Part shown: one piece after another, positions 59,463 through 64,000 of the stretch
Layout: every line of letters starts with the position of its first letter
Position numbering within the stretch: the stretch's first letter is position 1
NCBI GenBank assembly: GCA_030535235.1
Contig: JAUNCL010000007.1
Coordinates: 1-64,000, forward strand
Source of the DNA: Bacillota bacterium
GTDB lineage: Bacteria > Bacillota > Clostridia > Oscillospirales > Oscillospiraceae
Reading direction: 5' to 3'
Length of the DNA: 64,000 bases
Notes under the pieces: model-generated
The model's database searches: none
What the model was told of the DNA's origin: nothing
What the model saw: only the letters and a program-made list of their open reading frames with translations
Translations under genes and position numbers: made by a program

Positions 59463-60869
59463 TTATTTCAAAAACATCCGCAGGAGCTTTTCGTTGATCT
59501 TCTGATAGGGCATATACCGCATGGGCAGGTCCATCCAGGTGGCCTTATCCACAATGGACCGGTAGTGAGTGAAGGTGTCAAAGCTCTTCTTGCCGTGGTA
59601 GCTGCCCATGCCGCTGGCTCCCACGCCGCCGAAGCCCATGTGGTGGGTGGCCAGGTGGATGATGGTGTCGTTGACACAGCCGCCGCCGAAGGAGCAGTTG
59701 TTCATGACCTGCTCCACCGTCCGCTTGGACTTGGTGAAGAGGTACAGGGCCAGGGGCTTCTCCCGGTGGTTGATGAAGTCGATGGCCTGGTCCAGGGTCT
59801 CGTAGGGGAGGATGGGCAGGATAGGCCCGAAGATCTCCTCCCCCATGGGCTTGGAGTTGGCCTCCAGGGTGTCCGCCACCAGGGTGGGGGCGATCCAGCC
59901 GCTCTCCCCGTCGGGGTCGTTCCGGTGGCCGCCGCCGAAGAGGATGTGCTCCCCCTCCAGCAGGCCCTGGAGCCGGTTGAAGTGCTTGCGGTTGATGATG
60001 CGGACGAACTCCGGGTTCTCCATGGGCTCCCTGCCCAGCATCCTCACGAACTGCTTTTTCAGCTGGGCCACCAGCTCGTCCTTCACCGTCCGGTCCACCA
60101 GACAGTAGTCGGGAGCCACACAGGTCTGGCCGGCGTTCAGCAGCTTGCCAAAGGCCAACCGCTTGGCGGTGAGGGGGATATTGGCCGTCTTGTCCACGAT
60201 GACGGGACTCTTGCCACCCAGCTCCAGGGTCACGGGGGTCAGGTGGCGGCTGGCCTTTTCCATGACCAGCTTGCCCACGTCCACGCTGCCGGTAAAGAAG
60301 ATGTAGTCGAACCGCTGCTCCAGCAGGGCGGAGTTCTGCTCCCGGCCCCCCTCGATGACGGCCACCCACTCCGGCGGGAAGACGGCGGCAATGAGGTCGG
60401 CCAGGGCGTGGCTCACGTTGGGGGCGTAGGCGCTGGGCTTCAGCACCACGCAGTTGCCCGCCGCCACCGCCCCGAAGAGAGGCTCCAGGCTCAGCAGGCA
60501 GGGGTAGTTCCAGGGGGACATCACCAGGGTCACCCCGTAGGGCTCCGGCAGCTCATAGCTTTTGGCGGCGAACTGGGGCAGGGGGGTGGGCTTCCACTGG
60601 GGCTTGGCCCACCGGGGCGTCTTTTTGATGAGATACCCGATCTCATCCAGACACAGGCCCACCTCGCACATGTAGCCCTCAAAGTGGGACTTGTTCAGGT
60701 CGGCCTGCAGGGCGTCCAGCAGCATGGTTTCCCGGTCAAGGATCTCCTGGCGAAGCCGCTCCAGGGCTTTGACCCGGACGGAGACCGGCCGAGTGGCGCC
60801 GGTGCGGAAGTAAGCCCGCTGACGGGCCACGGTTTTCTCAATGGTATTCACCTGGGTGGCAGCGTTCAT
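59463..60869 (-). CDS. NAD(P)-dependent aldehyde dehydrogenase
   Basis: 468 residues. MSPWNYPCLLSLEPL holds the Asn of the oxyanion hole; LELGGKSP carries the general base Glu; the catalytic Cys is in NAGQTCVAPDY. The C-terminal part fits the aldehyde dehydrogenase family of about 455-470 residues that oxidise medium-chain or aromatic aldehydes (YwdH/AlkH-like), not the CoA-acylating kind. Its ATG overlaps the alcohol dehydrogenase stop (ATGA). Together they could interconvert alcohol, aldehyde and acid. The substrate is unknown. Confidence 0.94.
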   Translation of the reverse strand: MNAATQVNTIEKTVARQRAYFRTGATRPVSVRVKALERLRQEILDRETMLLDALQADLNKSHFEGYMCEVGLCLDEIGYLIKKTPRWAKPQWKPTPLPQFAAKSYELPEPYGVTLVMSPWNYPCLLSLEPLFGAVAAGNCVVLKPSAYAPNVSHALADLIAAVFPPEWVAVIEGGREQNSALLEQRFDYIFFTGSVDVGKLVMEKASRHLTPVTLELGGKSPVIVDKTANIPLTAKRLAFGKLLNAGQTCVAPDYCLVDRTVKDELVAQLKKQFVRMLGREPMENPEFVRIINRKHFNRLQGLLEGEHILFGGGHRNDPDGESGWIAPTLVADTLEANSKPMGEEIFGPILPILPYETLDQAIDFINHREKPLALYLFTKSKRTVEQVMNNCSFGGGCVNDTIIHLATHHMGFGGVGASGMGSYHGKKSFDTFTHYRSIVDKATWMDLPMRYMPYQKINEKLLRMFLK

Positions 60870-62053
60870 GACCAGACCTCCTCGAGAATGGCGATGATAT
60901 CAGGGTAGTCCGCCTGGGCGGGGTTCACCACGATGGCCCCGTCGTTGAGGGCCTTTTTGGCCACGGCGTCGAAGTCGGACCGGTTCACCTTGCCGGTGTC
61001 CTGGAGGCAGGTGGGCAGGCCGCAGAGGTCGGCCAGCTCCCGGCGGAGCTTGGTCAAAAACTCGATGGTCTTCTCCGCCCGCTGGTCCGCCGGGGTCTGG
61101 GCATAGACCTCGGGACCGGCCAGGTGGAGGAGAAGCTCGCCGTAGCGGTCCCGGCACACAGGCAGGTTATACTTCATCACGGCAGGCAGCAGGATGGTCA
61201 TGGCGTCACCGTGGGCCACCCGGCAGACTCCGCCCAGGGCGTGACCGATGGCGTGGACCAGCCCCACCATGGAGTTGGAAAAGGCCGCCCCGGCCAGGAG
61301 GCTGCCGTTGGCCATGACCATGCGGGCCTTCCGGTTCTTCCCCTCCCGGACGGCCACCGGCAGGGCCCGGACGATCTGGCCCATGGCCTTCTCCGCAAAG
61401 GCGTCGCTGACCGGGTTCCGCTGGAGGCAGGTGGCCGCCTCGATGGCGTGGACCAGGGCGTCGAAGCCGGTGGAGGCGGTGATGCGGGGGGGCAGGGTCT
61501 CGGTCATCCGGGGGTCCAGCACCGCCACGTCGGGCAGGAGGTGGTAGCTGATGAACTCCATCTTCACCTTGGTCTCATGGTTGGCGATGACCGAGACAAT
61601 GGTGGCCTCGCTGCCGGTGCCGGCAGTGGTGGGGACGGCCACGAAGGGGACGTGCTCGCCCCGGGGCAGGACCTCGCAGCCGGCGGACTCCAGCAGGTCG
61701 TGACCCGCCTGGGCCAGGACCATGCCCACCCCCTTGGCGGTGTCAATGACCGACCCGCCCCCCAGGGCGATGAGGGCGTCGCAGCCCAGCTGGCGGTAGA
61801 GGGCGGCCACCTGGTTCACCACCTGGACGGAGGAGTCCGGAGGAACCTGGCAAAAGGTCTCCACGGAGGTCATGCCCCCCTGGGCCAGAGCGCCCAGGAG
61901 AATTTTTACCGAGCCCACCTTCTCCAGCCCCTGGTCGCTGAGCAGGAGGGGCCGGTGGGCCCCCAGGGTGTTCAGCTCGTGGGGGATGTGCTCTAAGGCC
62001 TCCGCCCCGGAGAGAATTTTCCCGGGCAATTTGAATTCATAGTAAGCTCCCAT
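60866..62053 (-). CDS. Iron-containing alcohol dehydrogenase
   Basis: 395 residues. NAD site GGGSVIDTAKG; metal-binding region with His residues in VHAIEAATC and in LVHAIGHALGGVCRVAHGDAM. The family reduces aldehydes or oxidises alcohols using Fe2+. AGGTAAACC lies close upstream. It begins 6 nt after the SCP2-like gene stop and is translationally coupled to the aldehyde dehydrogenase after it. Confidence 0.95.
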   Translation of the reverse strand: MGAYYEFKLPGKILSGAEALEHIPHELNTLGAHRPLLLSDQGLEKVGSVKILLGALAQGGMTSVETFCQVPPDSSVQVVNQVAALYRQLGCDALIALGGGSVIDTAKGVGMVLAQAGHDLLESAGCEVLPRGEHVPFVAVPTTAGTGSEATIVSVIANHETKVKMEFISYHLLPDVAVLDPRMTETLPPRITASTGFDALVHAIEAATCLQRNPVSDAFAEKAMGQIVRALPVAVREGKNRKARMVMANGSLLAGAAFSNSMVGLVHAIGHALGGVCRVAHGDAMTILLPAVMKYNLPVCRDRYGELLLHLAGPEVYAQTPADQRAEKTIEFLTKLRRELADLCGLPTCLQDTGKVNRSDFDAVAKKALNDGAIVVNPAQADYPDIIAILEEVWS

Positions 62054-62059
62054 CTCGGT

Positions 62060-62548
62060 TTACCTCCCCAACAGCACCGCCTGATAGACCCGGGCGGCGC
62101 AGACTTCTTTCTTCGGCAGCCGTTTCAGCAGCCGCTTGGCCCAGAAGGAGGGGAAGAGATACCCCTCCACCAGGTCGATACATCGGACGAAGGGCATGGC
62201 CAGCCCCATGTCCCCCCGGAGGACAAACTTGTGCTGGGCATAGGCCCCGGCCACGCTGAGCTGCCCGGTAAAGACCTTAAAGGCGTCGGCGGGGCTTTTG
62301 AAGCGGATGGTCACATCCCCCTGGGTGTCCTTGGGCAGCTTCTGGAAGCCGTCCTTGGTGCCGGTGATGGTGAACCCGGCAGCGCCGGGGACCTCCAGCC
62401 GCAGGGTCTTCCCCTGGGGCCAGTTTTTGGCCTCCGCCCGGATGCGGCTGTCTTTCCGGGACAGGTATTTCAAGGCGCGCAGCAGGCAGCCGGAGACCAG
62501 GCTGCAGGTGGCGCACTGCAAACAGGTTTTCACAGATCCATGGGACAT
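62060..62548 (-). CDS. SCP2-like small protein in the alcohol/aldehyde dehydrogenase operon
   Basis: 162 residues. Start SVKTCLQCATCSLVSGC is Cys-rich (four Cys in fifteen residues). The middle part (GDVTIRFKSPADAFKVFTGQLSVAGAYAQHKFVLRGDMGLAM) has the amphipathic strand-helix pattern of SCP2 sterol-carrier-type lipid-binding domains; this fold assignment is tentative. AGGAGGGG is about 8 nt before the ATG. It heads the operon with the two dehydrogenases, so it may bind or deliver their hydrophobic substrate. Confidence 0.6.
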   Translation of the reverse strand: MSHGSVKTCLQCATCSLVSGCLLRALKYLSRKDSRIRAEAKNWPQGKTLRLEVPGAAGFTITGTKDGFQKLPKDTQGDVTIRFKSPADAFKVFTGQLSVAGAYAQHKFVLRGDMGLAMPFVRCIDLVEGYLFPSFWAKRLLKRLPKKEVCAARVYQAVLLGR

Positions 62549-62595
62549 AGATCCACCCCTCCTTTGGTATACAATGGTTACCTATTTAATGATAT

Positions 62596-62624
62596 ATAAT
62601 ACTACGAATTAGATACGATTGCAA
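62596..62624 (-). promoter_or_regulatory. Predicted promoter of the SCP2-like/alcohol/aldehyde dehydrogenase operon
   Basis: On the minus strand TTGCAA and TATTAT are separated by 17 nt. Confidence 0.6.
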
Positions 62625-62649
62625 GGGGAGGAAGCGCAGAGGGGTTCCT

Positions 62650-62795
62650 CCACCTCCTTGCCTCCCCCTCTGGGGGAGGTGGATTCGCCCGAAGGGCGAA
62701 GACGGAGAGGGCTGCTCCGTATCGGCAGTAATTTGCCCTCTCAGTCACGGCTGCGCCGTGCCAGCTCTCCCAGAGGGAGAGCCAAGGGGGCTCAT
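62650..62795. repeat. Palindromic intergenic repeats related to element E
   Basis: Successive hairpins: TCCCCCTCTGGGGGAGG, TTCGCCCGAAGGGCGAA, CACGGCTGCGCCGTG and GCTCTCCCAGAGGGAGAGC. There is no reading frame of interest. Confidence 0.75.
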
Positions 62796-62801
62796 CATAC
62801 A

Positions 62802-62905
62802 ATCCACCCCATCGTAGGGGCGCTTCATGAAGCGCCCGAAATGTAGCAGATATCCTCCACGCAGCCCGGGCGATTCGTGAATCGCCCCTACAAAATGGGT
62901 AGGTG
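62802..62905. repeat. Intergenic repeat D, copy 2
   Basis: The same order as copy 1 at 29746-29860: ATACAA, GGGGCGCTTCATGAAGCGCCC, CCTCCACGCAGC, GGGCGATTCGTGAATCGCCC. Confidence 0.85.
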
Positions 62906-62944
62906 GTGGTCATACAATCCACTTCTACCATCTTTTGGATACCC

Positions 62945-62972
62945 AAAAAGCCTCCCGGGCGGGAGGCTTTTT
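62945..62972. terminator. Bidirectional terminator downstream of hydG
   Basis: A 12-bp stem AAAAAGCCTCCC, a 4-nt loop and T runs on both strands. Confidence 0.85.
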
Positions 62973-62978
62973 GCTGTC

Positions 62979-64000
62979 TCAGAACCGGAAGTCTCTCCGG
63001 TTGGAGTTCTTGATATCCCGGATATTGCTCTCGGCGATGGCCCGGACCTTCTCCTTGGGGATGCGCTGAAGCTCCCGCTCGATGGTTTCATAGCCCACCT
63101 TCTTGGTCTCCTCGGAGGCGTAGTCCTCCAGGTACTCCGTCAGGGTCATCAGGGCGTTGGGGTGGCAGCAGTTCAGGATCTGGCCGTTCTTGCACAGGGC
63201 CATGAACCGGTCGCCGGTGCGGCCCTCCCGGTAGCAGGCGGTGCAGAAGGAGGGAATGTGGCCGCTGTCCATGAGCCACTTCACCACCTCGTCCAGGGAA
63301 CGCTGGTCGGACACGTCGAACTGCTCGGTGTCGTGGGGCCGCTCGGCCTCGGTGTAGCCGCCCACGGAGGTCCGGGAGCCGCCGCTGACCTGGGAGATGC
63401 CCAGCCGCAGCAGCTTGGAGCGAACTTCTTCGGACTCCCGGGTGGAGATGATCATGCCGGTGTAGGGCACCGCCAGACGGATGCAGGCGGTGATCTTGGC
63501 GAAGGTGTCGTCGTCGATGGAGTTGTCGAACTCGTCGGGGTCGATGTCGTCGGCTTTCTTCACCCGGGGGACGCTGATGGTGTGGGGGCCTACCCCGTGG
63601 ACGGCCTCCAGGTGCTCGGCGTGCATGATGAGGCCGGCGAACTCATACTTGTAGCCCTCCAGGCCGAAGAGGACGCCCAGGCCCACGTCGTCGATGCCGC
63701 CCTCCATGGCCCGGTCCATGGCCTCGGTGTGGTAGGCGTAGTCGTGCTTGGGGCCGGTGGGGTGGAGGTACTCATAGCTCTCCTTGTTGTAGGTCTCCTG
63801 GAAGAGGATGTAGGTGCCGATGCCGGCGTCCTTCAGCTTCCGGTAGTTCTCCACGGTGGTGGCGGCGATGTTCACGTTCACCCGGCGGATGTCGCCGTTC
63901 TTGTGGTGGACGCTGTAGATGGTCTTAATGCACTCCAGGATGTACTCGATGGGGTTGTTCTTGGGGTCCTCACCGGCCTCGATGGCCAGACGCTTGTGGC
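62979..64000 (-). CDS. hydG: [FeFe]-hydrogenase maturation radical SAM protein HydG, N-terminus cut by window edge
   Basis: At least 340 residues; the frame is open to the right edge (KRLAIEAGEDPKNNPIEY is near the edge). HydG makes the CO and CN ligands of the hydrogenase H-cluster from tyrosine. The C-terminal cluster motif FCTACYREGRTGDRFM with the later CHPNAL supports HydG over ThiH, which lacks this domain. The radical SAM CX3CX2C site lies beyond the window. A bidirectional terminator ends the gene. It implies that a hydrogenase and HydE/HydF are encoded elsewhere. Confidence 0.94.
   Translation of the reverse strand, partial: HKRLAIEAGEDPKNNPIEYILECIKTIYSVHHKNGDIRRVNVNIAATTVENYRKLKDAGIGTYILFQETYNKESYEYLHPTGPKHDYAYHTEAMDRAMEGGIDDVGLGVLFGLEGYKYEFAGLIMHAEHLEAVHGVGPHTISVPRVKKADDIDPDEFDNSIDDDTFAKITACIRLAVPYTGMIISTRESEEVRSKLLRLGISQVSGGSRTSVGGYTEAERPHDTEQFDVSDQRSLDEVVKWLMDSGHIPSFCTACYREGRTGDRFMALCKNGQILNCCHPNALMTLTEYLEDYASEETKKVGYETIERELQRIPKEKVRAIAESNIRDIKNSNRRDFRF

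Overview
The window is a GC-rich chromosomal segment that most resembles a spore-forming, strictly fermentative gut Firmicute of the Oscillospiraceae type (the Flavonifractor, Intestinimonas and Lawsonibacter neighbourhood). That placement is inferred from gene content: a Spo0A homologue, a BofA-like gene, several S-layer-homology (SLH) surface proteins, strong AGGAGG ribosome binding sites, a thiolase and a crotonase, and the C-terminal part of the [FeFe]-hydrogenase maturase HydG. No species name can be read from the sequence alone. There is no rRNA, no CRISPR array, no prophage and no transposase gene. One tRNA (Gly, anticodon GCC) is present.

Layout. 1-7.2 kb: a divergent prsA-like foldase (cut by the edge), then prs, pth, mfd and a small anchored protein. 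7.4-12.4 kb: highly expressed metabolic genes (acetyl-CoA acetyltransferase, serC, serA, gamma carbonic anhydrase family) and a papain-like orphan. 12.6-15.1 kb: a minus-strand cluster (YlmH-like S4 protein, DUF896, tautomerase) sharing overlapping divergent promoters with a lipid kinase. 15.2-17.7 kb: three universal-stress-protein paralogues around an SLH protein. 17.7-26.3 kb, minus strand: a 2-hydroxyacyl-CoA dehydratase/activase-related protein, small membrane and lipoproteins, an ECF sigma factor with a DUF4367 partner, ftsH, a candidate small RNA, greA, an SLH protein and an XRE regulator. 26.6-34 kb: spo0A, metG, a membrane protein, a DEAD-box helicase coupled to a DUF2156 protein, and a GNAT protein. 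34-42 kb, minus strand: lrgB/lrgA, a 1,341-residue SLH phosphoesterase, a secreted papain-like protein, a putative glycosidase-like protein, bofA and DUF2508. 42-51 kb: an Ig-like/SLH protein, then a divergent type IIA topoisomerase pair separated by a stalk-domain protein and a zinc-ribbon protein. 51-55.6 kb: a lipoprotein, tRNA-Gly, a cytidylate-kinase-like gene, proS and a Phd/RelE-type toxin-antitoxin pair. 55.7-64 kb, minus strand: a polar amino-acid ABC transporter, a crotonase, an aldehyde/alcohol dehydrogenase operon, and hydG running off the right edge.

Functionally the region mixes housekeeping (nucleotide precursor, translation quality control, repair, tRNA charging, proteolysis), serine synthesis, acyl-CoA fermentation and hydrogen metabolism, sporulation, and an extensive secreted/S-layer set. 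Many gene starts have textbook promoters with 17-nt spacers, which let several starts be refined.

The observations most worth following up are: a roughly 190-nt candidate small RNA on the minus strand upstream of ftsH, whose hairpin loops are all C/U-rich and resemble anti-Shine-Dalgarno sequences; helically phased TTGCAT and TGTAAC repeat arrays in front of two genes; a divergent topoisomerase pair with unusual residues at the quinolone positions; and several families of short palindromic intergenic repeats, including a 130-bp MITE-like element with terminal inverted repeats.
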